The translations under genes were made by a program, and so were the position numbers. Below the pieces are notes generated by a model. It worked only from the letters and a program-made list of their open reading frames with translations, was not told where the DNA came from and searched no databases. 64,000 bases of DNA, taken from the NCBI GenBank assembly GCA_046329515.1, contig JAXLUM010000001.1, positions 1,488,001-1,552,000 on the forward strand. Reading direction: 5' to 3'. Positions 54,701 through 63,700 of this stretch are shown here, piece by piece. Origin of the DNA: Bog-950 sp046329515. Its GTDB lineage: Bacteria > Bacteroidota > Bacteroidia > Chitinophagales > LD1. Positions within the stretch are counted from its first letter, which is position 1; every line of letters begins with the position of its first letter.

Positions 54701-56336
54701 TGGTAATGAAGCTATGTATAGTAACATAAACTCTAACTACAATACCGCTGTTGGCGCATTATCTATGTATTACCATAAATCCGGCCAGGCAAACGTTGCC
54801 TTGGGTACCAGTACCCTTTATTACGACACGGCAGGGTATTCAAACACCGCTATTGGTTATGATGCTATGTATAACAACCGTACCGGCACTAATAATACCG
54901 CTGTTGGTTACGGCACTTTAGCCGGTATTACAAGCGGAACTGAAAATACCGCTGTTGGTAATTCGGCAATGGGTAATCACTCAAGCGGCGCTTATAATGT
55001 TGCGGTAGGCTCAAGTGCCTTAGGTTTTGATACTGTAGGTTATTACAATACTGCCGTGGGTTACCAAAGCCTTGGCCGCAACCGTATAGGTTATTATAAC
55101 TCTGCTTTAGGTTACTACGCTGCCTATTTTACAACCGGCTCAGGTAACACCAGCATGGGCGATTTCTCACTTTACAACAATACTACAGGCACTTATAATA
55201 CAGCGGTTGGCTATAGCGCCGATGTAAGCTCGGGTGCGCTTACTAATGCAACGGCTATTGGTTATAACGCAAAAGTGGGTATAAGCAATGCGGTAGTACT
55301 TGGGGGCACAGGTGCAGCTGCCGTAAACGTTGGTATAGGCACTACATCGCCAACATTGGCCACCTTACAGGTACAAGGTATGGTAGGTAATACCGTTGCC
55401 TATTTTAAAGGCAGTTCAAACTCGCAGGGTATGGCGCTTATTGCTGATTGGCCGGGTATATACTTTAATTGTTATTACAATGGTGGAACAAAGGCCATGT
55501 CGAACGGAGGATACCCGTCAATAGTTAACAGCGAACAGGCAAGCGGAGGGCTTACGTTTAATACTACTAACGTTGCTAATACAGTTACTGATGGCACTGT
55601 ATTTACCTATGAGCGTATGCGTATTACAGGCGCAGGTAATGTAGGTATTGGTACATCGGCCCCGGTTACTAAATTACAAATTGATGGAGGCACTGATGCG
55701 AATTTTGCTTCTAACTCCGGCTATTTGGTTATAGGCGATCCATCGGGCGTAAACCTGGTAATGGATAATAATGAATTGAATGCGCGTAGTGCCGGCACAG
55801 CATCAAACCTACATTTTAATACTGATGGCGGTGTCGTTTGGGTGCATTCGGCTTTAGCGGCTACCTCGCAGTTTTATATTGACAATTTTGCTAATACCGG
55901 TATACAGGTGGGTGCGCCAAGTTATTCTTTACAGGTAGGTTACAATAGTGCCGCAAAACCGGGTAGCAATGTTTGGATAGTAGCGTCAGATAGAAGACTA
56001 AAGAAAGACATTGAACCATTTACTGATGGTTTAAATGTGCTGAATAAAGTTAACCCGGTATGGTTCAGCTATAACGGTGCAGGAGGCATTGCTGATACCA
56101 GCCGCTTTACAGGTATAATAGCCCAGGAAATGCAGGAGATAGCTCCTTATACCGTAGGTAATTGGAAACGCAAAAAGGAAGACGGTTCAACCGAAGATTT
56201 CTTAAGCTACGATGGCAATGCTATGACTTACATAATGGTTAACTCTATAAAAGAGCAGCAACAAATGATTGATGAACTTAAAAAGCAAAATGAGTTGCTG
56301 CTAAAACGAATAGAGTTATTGGAGCGCAATAAGTAA
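48717..56336 (+). CDS. Giant collagen-like / YadA-head-like fibre protein with C-terminal S74 intramolecular chaperone
   Basis: A 2539-residue exported protein. Order: signal peptide (FLKLLIIAVLLVLSNIAYSQ); an N-terminal beta domain common to Bacteroidota fibre proteins (APQQMNYQAVVRNAAGNLV, about 33-140); a collagen-like Gly-x-y region (about 145-1430) with GPTGATGPQG triplets, interrupted eight times by a module GITNITNNGNGTITIT; a linker (GDLQGTYPNPTV); a YadA-head-like left-handed beta-roll of about 15-residue NTAVGYxAL repeats (about 1540-2190); and a C-terminal peptidase S74 chaperone. There, Ser2424-Asp2425 in S-D-R-R-L-K-K-D-I is the expected self-cleavage site, ending in a trimeric coiled coil (QMIDELKKQNELLLKRIELL). 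It should form trimers and shed the chaperone. No T9SS sorting domain is present, so the export route is unclear. A terminator follows. Confidence 0.9.
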   Translation: MAFYLPPRSSTPFLKLLIIAVLLVLSNIAYSQAPQQMNYQAVVRNAAGNLVSQGTVVALKFTIHDGSNGGPVVFTETQTATVNQFGLVNVAIGSVTNLAAVNWGNGAKYLEVQLDINNSGSFVNMGTSQLISVPYALYAANSATGPKGNTGPTGSTGATGLIGPTGPGGGATGPTGAQGANGSTGPTGAQGANGATGQTGAQGPTGPTGAVGAGISNISDNGNGTITITLTNGLTYTVQSGITGATGPTGAGGGATGATGTQGPIGPTGPSGTGITNITSNGNGTVTIITSDGSSYTVQSGTTGATGAQGATGANGLNGTTGATGPQGSAGANGATGATGTGITNITNNGNGTITITTSDGSSYTVQSGITGATGPTGATGAAGSGGGATGPTGDTGPQGLPGATGAQGPAGINGLDGATGPQGTAGANGATGASGTGITNITNNGNGTITITMSDGSTYTVQSGITGATGPTGATGAAGSGGGATGPTGDTGPQGPQGNNGSIGATGPQGATGANGLDGATGPQGPAGSNGANGLDGVTGPTGATGSGITNITNNGNGTITITTSDGSSYTVQSGITGATGPTGATGAGGGATGPTGDTGAQGLPGTTGAQGPVGANGLDGATGPQGVPGIQGATGPIGATGADGITGPTGPTGAGGGATGPTGDTGPQGPQGNNGATGAQGATGANGLDGATGPQGPAGANGTTGATGPQGVPGIPGATGPMGTTGANGITGPTGATGSGITNITNNGNGTITITTSDGSSYTVQSGITGPTGPTGANGSIGATGPQGVTGPQGATGANGLDGATGPQGLAGANGATGPQGATGAGVTGPTGPQGPAGSNGANGLDGVTGPTGATGSGITNITNNGNGTITITTSDGSSYTVQSGITGPTGPTGANGSIGATGPQGPQGNNGSIGATGANGLDGATGPQGPAGANGTTGATGPQGVPGIPGATGPMGTTGANGITGPTGATGSGITNITNNGNGTITITTSDGSSYTVQSGITGPTGPTGTNGSIGATGPQGPAGANGANGATGPQGATGVGVTGPTGPQGLQGNNGATGATGPQGATGANGLDGATGPQGPVGANGVTGATGPQGVTGAGVTGPIGPQGPQGNNGSTGATGSQGAPGANGLDGATGPQGPAGANGATGPQGATGAGITGPTGPTGAQGNNGTTGATGPQGATGANGLDGATGPQGVTGAGVTGPTGPQGPQGNNGSTGATGSQGAPGANGLDGATGPQGLVGANGATGATGPQGVTGNTGAQGIQGATGDTGPQGIQGLTGPQGITGTTGNTGATGLQGATGSTGNTGAQGIQGVTGNTGVTGNTGAQGIQGITGATGPQGITGNTGGTGNTGPQGIQGITGTTGNTGATGPQGVTGNTGATGNTGSTGAQGVTGATGNTGATGATGPQGATGVGVTGPTGPLGAAGGDLQGTYPNPTVIHIQGDSVSTVNPTNGQGLIWNGTAYIPTSIDTGGRDWHITGNDNIIDGTHFIGTTNAVPFNIRVNNTAAGRIDLNDNTLFGIQAGLANTAGGITAFGAHALQSTTTGQWLTAVGYNALRSDNGGTHNTAIGYVSQQNTTTGNYNTSVGAFSMFSNITGTRNTGLGTSALYGTNANDNTAVGYEALNQNSTGRGNTAMGSNALRQNTSGRYNVAIGDSAGQLNTSGNSNVYIGNSAGYTNTAGQGHIAIGDSALFANTATNSGMLAIGYRAGRNNTTGFRNMFIGDQAGASLTTGNYNMFLGHSAGYNSTSSLANYFIGENSGFSTTTGSINLAIGGSSLYSNTTGSYNIALGDNAMRNLSTASSNTGIGMNALYWHSTGNDNIAIGLYSMFLNTIQQRNITIGNYAGYQVNGSDNIAIGNAAAYNGVGALNIAIGTSAMYNNNSGTRNIVIGHNAMYGSSSASNNIAIGDDALRSVTFGSRLIAIGDSALATNQFNTNNVAIGYHSQSATTGSANTSLGYQSMASNTVGGINTAVGTNSLLNNIQGSFNTVIGNEAMYSNINSNYNTAVGALSMYYHKSGQANVALGTSTLYYDTAGYSNTAIGYDAMYNNRTGTNNTAVGYGTLAGITSGTENTAVGNSAMGNHSSGAYNVAVGSSALGFDTVGYYNTAVGYQSLGRNRIGYYNSALGYYAAYFTTGSGNTSMGDFSLYNNTTGTYNTAVGYSADVSSGALTNATAIGYNAKVGISNAVVLGGTGAAAVNVGIGTTSPTLATLQVQGMVGNTVAYFKGSSNSQGMALIADWPGIYFNCYYNGGTKAMSNGGYPSIVNSEQASGGLTFNTTNVANTVTDGTVFTYERMRITGAGNVGIGTSAPVTKLQIDGGTDANFASNSGYLVIGDPSGVNLVMDNNELNARSAGTASNLHFNTDGGVVWVHSALAATSQFYIDNFANTGIQVGAPSYSLQVGYNSAAKPGSNVWIVASDRRLKKDIEPFTDGLNVLNKVNPVWFSYNGAGGIADTSRFTGIIAQEMQEIAPYTVGNWKRKKEDGSTEDFLSYDGNAMTYIMVNSIKEQQQMIDELKKQNELLLKRIELLERNK
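50819..51642 (+). repeat. 702-bp higher-order direct repeat inside the collagen region
   Basis: Bases 50819-50940 recur at 51521-51642 with only a few substitutions, an offset of 702 bp (234 codons). The unit carries one complete GITNITNNGNG module and its flanking collagen triplets, and keeps frame. Confidence 0.8.
52008..52442 (+). repeat. 300-bp offset near-identical direct repeat inside the collagen region
   Basis: Bases 52008-52142 and 52308-52442 are identical except for one base (52039 t versus 52339 c), an offset of exactly 300 bp or 100 codons. This is most simply a recent in-frame duplication. Confidence 0.88.
53340..55290 (+). repeat. YadA-head-like N-T-A-x-G beta-roll coding repeats
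   Basis: About 40 degenerate repeats of 14-17 codons with core N-x-A-I/V-G-x-x-A/S-L/M (e.g. NTAVGYEALNQNSTGRG). This is the left-handed beta-roll pattern of trimeric autotransporter heads, here placed after a collagen stalk. Confidence 0.8.
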
Positions 56337-56703
56337 AATACCCATTTGGGTGCTGTTGCCCCTAATTGGCAAAGGCCTCTGCAGAAATGCAGGGGCTTTT
56401 TGCATTCATGCTAGATATTATCTGTGCCTGTATTACCATTTCGGTGGTTAAAAGTGCCTTTTTATGCCCGCTTAGTAAGAAATGGCAAGTTTTGGGAATG
56501 CCAAAACTTGCGCTGCGTAATTTTCGATATTACTTTTGTTCCGTCCAGGACAACAACAACCCACCTATAGTCCGGTAATAAAGCATCGATATAAGTAACT
56601 AAAGATTTTAAGGCTTTAAGGGCTTTAGAAGCTATAACTAATTGTAATTCAATATTTAACTACCCAAACAATTTCAAAACAGCACAATCAAAACAAACTT
56701 CGC
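56337..56703. other. 367-bp gene-free spacer after the fibre gene
   Basis: It contains the terminator at 56375-56401 and an AT-rich run (56579-56700) that presumably holds the promoter of the beta-helix gene. A 70-codon TTG-initiated frame at 56366-56578 runs through the terminator and looks spurious. No RNA gene is seen. Confidence 0.6.
56375..56401 (+). terminator. Rho-independent terminator of the collagen-like fibre gene
   Basis: An 8-bp stem GCCTCTGC / GCAGGGGC (one G-T pair), a 6-base loop AGAAAT and a TTTTT run, 39 bp after the TAA of the fibre gene. Confidence 0.85.
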
Positions 56704-57711
56704 ATGAAAAAGAATCAACTAATTCTGGCCCTGGGCCTTATCCTTGCCTGCACGCAGGCCTTTGCAAATATTCTAACGGTTAGCAACAACGTTAACTCGC
56801 CGGGGCAGTTCACCACTTTTGCCGCAGCGCACGGTGCGGCAAGTAATGGCGATACTATTTATATATCCGGTTCTCCGTTTAACTACGGCACTATCGCAAT
56901 TAGTAAGCAGTTAACGGTTATTGGTACGGGTCACAATCCGCAAAAGCAAAGCCCATTGGTTTCCTTTTGCGATTACGTACAGTTTTATGCTGGTTCAAAC
57001 GGTAGCAAGTTAATCGGCCTGCAGGTTTATCAAATAAGCAGCAATAGCGATAACGTAGATAACATAGGCATCTACAGTTGTAAAATTACCTACCGCCTTG
57101 TTTTCCAAAACTATTATTCAAGCAACTGGACAATAGACGGAAACGTTTTTGTTTATACCGGCTCATGTGTTGAAGGGACTTGTTATCTTGACGGTATTAC
57201 TTTTCGTAACGACATTTTTAACGGTCAGTTTGTAAACTTCGGCAACTGCCAGAGCAACTACCATTATATAGACCATTGCGTGTTTCTGTATAGCGGCAAT
57301 CCATTTGCTAACGACTATATCTTTTATGTAAACAACAGTATTTTTTATTACAATGGAAACGTGGGCAGTGGCATGAACTCTTCAACCTGGAGTAACAACA
57401 TCTCTTACAACTGTTCTAATAACAACTTCCCTAACGGAACAAACCAGGTTAACGTTAACCCCGGTTTTGTAAACGTACCGCTTTCTAATACGCAGTACAG
57501 CTATTCACATGACTACCGCATAACCAATGGTGCTGCCGGTGATAACACCGCTTCTGACGGTACTGACCTTGGCGTTTATGGGGGCTTCGGTGATTTTGAC
57601 CGCGATGGTTTGCCACGCATACCATATATCAAGCAATTTGATATTAACGGCAGCAACGTAGTTGCACCCGGTGGCACATTAAACGTTACCATTAAATCAA
57701 ACATTCGTTAA
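56704..57711 (+). CDS. Exported right-handed beta-helix-like protein, unknown function
   Basis: A 335-residue protein with signal peptide KKNQLILALGLILACTQAFA. The start of the mature part, ILTVSNNVNSPGQFTTFAAA, with the SNGDTIYISG strand, is the usual entry to a pectate-lyase-like parallel beta-helix (cf. 'FTTIQAAIDAAxxGDTIYV'). The body is rich in Asn, Ser, Tyr and Phe with short strand-turn repeats (e.g. YHYIDHCVFLYSG, FYVNNSIFYYNG). It ends with DLGVYGGFGDFDRDGLPRIP, as in many Bacteroidota 'right-handed parallel beta-helix repeat' proteins. No lyase catalytic motif or sorting domain is evident. The giant adhesin gene starts 55 bp downstream on the same strand, so the two may be cotranscribed. 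Confidence 0.78.
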   Translation: MKKNQLILALGLILACTQAFANILTVSNNVNSPGQFTTFAAAHGAASNGDTIYISGSPFNYGTIAISKQLTVIGTGHNPQKQSPLVSFCDYVQFYAGSNGSKLIGLQVYQISSNSDNVDNIGIYSCKITYRLVFQNYYSSNWTIDGNVFVYTGSCVEGTCYLDGITFRNDIFNGQFVNFGNCQSNYHYIDHCVFLYSGNPFANDYIFYVNNSIFYYNGNVGSGMNSSTWSNNISYNCSNNNFPNGTNQVNVNPGFVNVPLSNTQYSYSHDYRITNGAAGDNTASDGTDLGVYGGFGDFDRDGLPRIPYIKQFDINGSNVVAPGGTLNVTIKSNIR

Positions 57712-57766
57712 TCCCCTGTTTGTCCATAACAGGGCAAGCTACAGGTTTTAAAACATAACCTGAATT
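57712..57766 (+). promoter_or_regulatory. Two hairpins in the spacer before the giant adhesin gene
   Basis: CCCTGTT (57714-57720) pairs with AACAGGG (57728-57734), and CAGGTT (57742-57747) pairs with AACCTG (57757-57762), the latter ending four bases before the ATG. Neither is followed by a T run, so they look more like a processing or translation-control element than a terminator. Confidence 0.4.
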
Positions 57767-60700
57767 ATGGCTGCATTAGATATAACTAAAGTAATGCTCT
57801 GCCGGCGGAGAAGCCTTAAACTTCTTACACTGGTGGTGTTGGCGCTTACGCTGTTAGCGCCCTATGCGAAGGCACAAACAGTGCTAAACGCCGCAGAGTA
57901 TTTTATAGATACCGACCCTGGAGTTGGAAACGGCACACCGCTTTCCTTCACATCAGGTACAGACTCTGTTCTGTTTACAACAAATGTTACCGTACCCGGG
58001 GCTACAGCGGGCGGTTTACATTACCTATTTGTTAGAACCCGCACGACGGGTGTTAAGTGGAGTGTTTCAGAAGGCCGTCCGTTTTTTGTAAACACCAACA
58101 AAAACATAAACTACGCCGAATACTTTTTTGATACTGACCCCGGCGTGGGTAATGCCACTGCATGGGCAATTACCCCCGGATTAGATTCTACAACTTTTAC
58201 AGGAAATATTTCGGTACCGGGTAATATAAGCGGTGGCTTGCATTACCTTTTTATCCGCACGCGTACTGTAACGGGATTGTGGAGTATGTCGGAGGCAAAG
58301 CCTGTTTATATAAACTCAGGTAAAACAATTGCCTACGCTGAATATTTCTTTGATACCGATCCAGGAGTGGGCAATGCTACTTCATTGGCAATTTCTTCCG
58401 GCATAGATTCTACTACGCATACAGGTGTAATTCCTGTGCCGCTTAACCTAAGCGGTGGTATTCACTACCTGTATGTTCGTACACGTACTACCTCGGGTTT
58501 GTGGAGCCATTATGAAGGCAGGCCGTTATTTATTAATAGCGGAAAGACCATTGATGCGGCGGAATACTTTTTTGATACCGACCCCGGCATTGGCCATGGG
58601 TTTAACCTACCCATTAGCAGCGGTATAGATTCTACCAGCACAACTGGCGGAATTAATATACCGGGAACGTTAAATGCAGGTAACCACTTCCTTTATGTAC
58701 GGACCCGCTCATCATCGGGCTTATGGAGTTTGTATGAGGGAAGAAAATTTACGGTTAAACCGCAAATTGTAGCTGCCGAGTATTTTATAGATATAGACCC
58801 GGGTGTAGGAAATGGCTTTGCCCTTCCTGTTACCCCAGGCGTGGACTCTGTATCGCTTACTACTAACCTTGTTATGAATTGTGTGGACAGCGGCAATCAC
58901 TACTTATTTGTTCGCACAAGAAACAACAATGGAAACTGGAGCCTTTACGAACCGCAACCTTTCTCAGTGAATGTACCTGCTCCGCAAATTTCTGCGCTAG
59001 GCAGCAACACTATTTGTACCGGCGATAGCGTAAAATTTACGGTTAATACCGGCGCAGGTTGTAATTATCAGTGGTTCCGTAACAACGCGCCTATAAGTGG
59101 TGCCACAGGTCAAACCCTTACGGCCTTTTTAGGTGGTGCGTATAAAGTTCAAATGACCGTAAGCGGCACCAACTATTTATCGAATATTATTAATGTAACT
59201 GTTGGTGGCAGCGGTCAACCGCCTTCCATTTCATTTACACCTGATACTACAGTGTGTTCAGGAACCAGTATTACTTTGACTGCAATGCCTAATGGCGCAC
59301 AGAGCTATACATGGAGCACAGGAGCTACTACGCAGGCCATTAACTTTACAGCCGTAAGCAGCGGTTATTATTATGTAACCGTAACCGATACTACAGGCTG
59401 TAATGCAGAGGCTAATATTCACATTAACGTGAATGCGCTACCTGTTGCCGATGCCCACGTTACCGGTTTAAGCTGCCAGAACGGTAACATACAATTGAAT
59501 GGTGCAGGTGGTGTAAGCTACAGTTGGAGCGGCCCAGCTTATACAGGCAATACGCAAAACCCTGTATTGGCAAATGCGGCATTAGCAGCTTCGGGTATTT
59601 ATACCTTAACTGTTACTGATGCTAACAGCTGCCAGGCAACTGACACTGCGCAATTAACCGTTCATGCATTGCCTGTTGTTACAGCGAGTAATGGGGGGCC
59701 TTATTGTGGTGGTCAAACCATCAGTTTAACTTCAGGTGGTGCAGCTACATATAGCTGGAGCGGTGCTTCTTCTTTCAACAGTAATATTCAAAACCCTACG
59801 CGCAGTAATGCAATTGCTGCCTACGGTGGTAATTACACTGTAACAGGAACTGATATAAACGGATGCGCGAATACGGCTTCAACTACAGTTACAGTTAATG
59901 TGGTTACCCCGCTTATAACGCCAAACGGACCAACAACATTCTGTTCAGGCGGTTCGGTTGATTTAACAGCTTCCGGTGGTTCATCTTATGTATGGAGTAA
60001 TTCATCAACCAATGCAACTATTACGGTTAGCGCCAGCGGTACTTATACTGTTACTGTAACTTCGGGTTCATGCACTGCATCAACTTCGCAAAGTGTAGTT
60101 GTAAATACTAACCCGGTTGCAACAGCCGGCCATAGCACACCAACCTGCCAGGGCACTGTGGTTACGCTTTCTTCAACGGGTGGTACTTCTTACAGTTGGA
60201 GCGGACCAAACGGTTTTAACTCTACGCAGCAAAATCCGTTGCTTAGCAACAATGCTACTACCGCTTTAGATGGAACGTACAACGTAACAGTAACCAATAC
60301 TGCTGGTTGTTCATCTACTGCTAATGCAGTTATAACCATTAACCCTAACCCGCTTGCAACGGCTACCAATACGGGCCCGTACTGTAGCGGAGCCAATTTG
60401 CAGTTGAATGGGGGAGGAGGAACCGGCTATAGCTGGAGTGGCCCTAACTCATTTAGTTCAATACTGCAAAACCCGGTAATCAATAACGCTCAAACCTTAA
60501 ACGCCGGTTTGTATACTGTTACCGTAACTAATAGTTTTGGCTGTAATAACACAGCATCAACTACTGTAACAGTTAACACTGCTACTGCAACAATTACACC
60601 GGCGGGTCCTACTACCTTCTGTGCCGGAAGTAATGTGTTATTAACTGCAAATGCAGGTAGCAGCTATTTATGGAGTACCGGCGCAACTACACAATCTATT

Positions 60701-63700
60701 ACAGCAAGCGCTACTAATTCTTATAGCGTTACGGTTACCGCAGCAAACAGCTGTACAGCCTCTGCATCGCAAGCAGTTACTGTTAATCCTTTGCCTACGG
60801 TTAGTGCATCCAACACAGGGCCTTACTGTATAGGTTATACCATTCAGTTAAATGCCGGTGGTACCAACATCAATAGTTATAACTGGAGTGGCCCCAACAG
60901 CTTTAGCGCTAACATTCAAAATCCATCAAGAACAAATAGCGTTTCAGGCGACTTTGGAACATATACTATAACCGTTAGCAGCAGCGCAAGTTGTACTGCC
61001 ACTGCCACTACTACGGTTAACAGCAATGGCACAGCGCCTGTGTTAAGCTTTAGCGGAAACAGTGGCTTTACTGCTGCGGTGGTTAACCCTGCGCAAGCAG
61101 GCCCCGCTGCAACTTTCCGTTTTGAAGTTAAATACACCGATGCCAATGGCGATTTGCCACAAACGGGCTATCCGCGTGTATTGCTTGATTACGAAAACGA
61201 TAACAACTTTACCGGCGCTAACGATCACCTGTATTTTATGCAGGAGGCCGATGCCAGCGACGTGAACGTAACGGATGGTAAAATATATTACGTTACGGCT
61301 ACCGGTTTAACCGTTGGTACAAACTACCACACCACCATTCAGGCGAATGATAACTCTGCAACGCATTGCACTGCAAGTTTCGGTAGCTTTGATGCGCCTG
61401 ATGTGTTGGCTGATGCAGACATATCAATCTTTGCGAATGATATAACGTTTAGCGTTCAGCATCCTGATACATCTTCAGCTTTACAGGTGTGTGCTGTAGT
61501 ACATAACAACAGCGATTTTCCGGCATCTAACTTTACGGTACATTTGCGCAACCAGTATGATACGCTTGCTGTTTATCCCGATGTTACAGTACCATTCCTG
61601 GCTGCACATTCACAAACTACGGTTTGCTGGAATATCATTACACCTTCTACTCCAAGCTGGAACCCGATGCAAGTGTTTATTGATTACAGTAATATAATTA
61701 ATGAGCCGAACGAGTTGGATAACCAGGCTATCCGTCCGTTTGTAAACGGCAATTTCATACTGCCGGGTAAAATTCAAATTACGGCAAATGTTAATCCGCT
61801 TAACTCATATGCAGTTGCCAATAACTGGTTAACTGTTTGCGGCCATGCGCAATATGTAAACACTGCCGTTCAGCTGCAAAATCCATCTACTGCGGGCGCT
61901 ACTGTAACTATTACCGTTCCTTCAACAGGAGCAACTTACAGCGGTTATACCAATAGCAATGGCGATTACTGTATTTCCTTCCTTGCACCGGTAACACCGG
62001 GCTTGTACAATGTGCAGGCACATATTACCGATTATACTTTGGACGGAGATACAACAGCGCCTTTTGTGTTATTAACGCCACCATGTGTGCCTGACTTAAC
62101 TATCAATAACCTGAATGTTAGCTCTACCACCATTTTGGAAGGCCAGAGCATTACGGCTAACTATACCGTTAGCAATGTAGGTTGTGGTAACGTATTGGTT
62201 TCTACAGTGGCAAACTGGAGTACTAATGGTGGAACGCCTTCGGGTTCATCAACTGCTATTTCGCCGTTAAACAGCGGCCAATCGCAGTTTGTAAACATGG
62301 GCACCATCAACTTCCCTACGCAGGGTAGTTATAATATCTGTGCTTCAGCTGATGTAAACAATCAGGTTGTTGAGTCCAATGAGAATAATACGCAGTGTGT
62401 TACTATACATGTATTACCGGCCTGGATAAACCTGGTGCCTTCAGTATATAGTTTCAGCATTCAGAGTCCGTGTAGCAGTTCTTCATTCTATTATCGTGTT
62501 TACAATACAGGCGGGATTACTGCGCCTGCAGGCTCGCAGGTTCGTTTAGAGATTTATAATCCGTCAAACGTGTTGGAAGCCACACTTACGCAAACTATTG
62601 GAAGCGTGAGTCCGCAGGGTTATGTAGATGTAACAATGAACCACCAGTTTTTGCAAACGGGTAACTACAACCTGCATTTTTATGTTGATTACACCAACGC
62701 AATTGCTGAACACGACGAAGGGGATAACGATATTGTGAACGGAGCAGGTATTCCTTCATGCCCTGTTTACCAGCCTGACTTAGTTGTGGCGGGCTGTGGA
62801 GCATTCCAGGTTAGCCCTGTTAACCCTTTAAGCAGCGGTACAATTGACGTTAGCGCTACTATTGTAAACAATGGCAGCCTTGCAACTTCAGCTCCTTTTG
62901 TGGTTGATTTCTTTGTAGGCGGTGTTCATTACACAAGCACTTATACAGGAACCCTGGCATCTGGCGCTTCAGCAATTGTTACCAAAACAGTTCCTACACC
63001 TTCACCTTCGGGTAATTTAGTTGTTACTGCCGATAACACCAACACTGTTGTTGAAAGCAACGAAGGCAATAACAATAACAGCACAAGCCTGTGCCATGAG
63101 TTTTCGTTAGGTGCTGATTGTTACGGCCAAGGCTTTTGGTCATACAATCATGTTATTGGTGTGCCATTCAAATTTGGAGTAAGCCTGTATAACAATGGAG
63201 ATTACAAAGCTTCGGATGTTACCGTGAAATACGAGGTGTCCGGTCCGGGCTTACCTGCCGGTTTCAATTACTGGGGAGATGGACATACTACCAATGTAGG
63301 CCGTACCTGTTCATGTCCTTACGGTAACTCTTTGAATAATCTATTTGCGCCGCCTTCGGTAGGCACTTACACTGTGCGTATGACGGTTGACCCGAATAAT
63401 GATTATACAGAGTGCAATGAAAGCAACAATGTATTTATAGTAACCTTTGTAGTTACCAATTTGCCGGACTACAGGGTGTTAAGCCAATACATTGCGCCTT
63501 CGTTACTAAACCCTGAACCAAATCAGCCAATAACAGTTGATGTTACTTACGAGAACGTAGGATTAAGCAATGTTGTTGACTCATTAAACGTTAGGTTGAT
63601 TGCTGATAACAGCGTAGTAGCTACTGTACGTGCGCCTGGCCTGGTTAACGGCGGTTACAATACAGTGCATGTTCCTTCAAGCTGGAGTTCTTCTATTGTA

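Noticed and set aside
48717..56336. Prophage tail fibre interpretation of the S74-containing gene
   Set aside because: It has a signal peptide and a Bacteroidota-type N-terminal domain, and no phage structural, integrase or lysis gene is nearby.
56366..56578. 70-codon frame after the fibre gene
   Set aside because: TTG start, runs straight through a strong terminator hairpin, and the product has no recognisable features.
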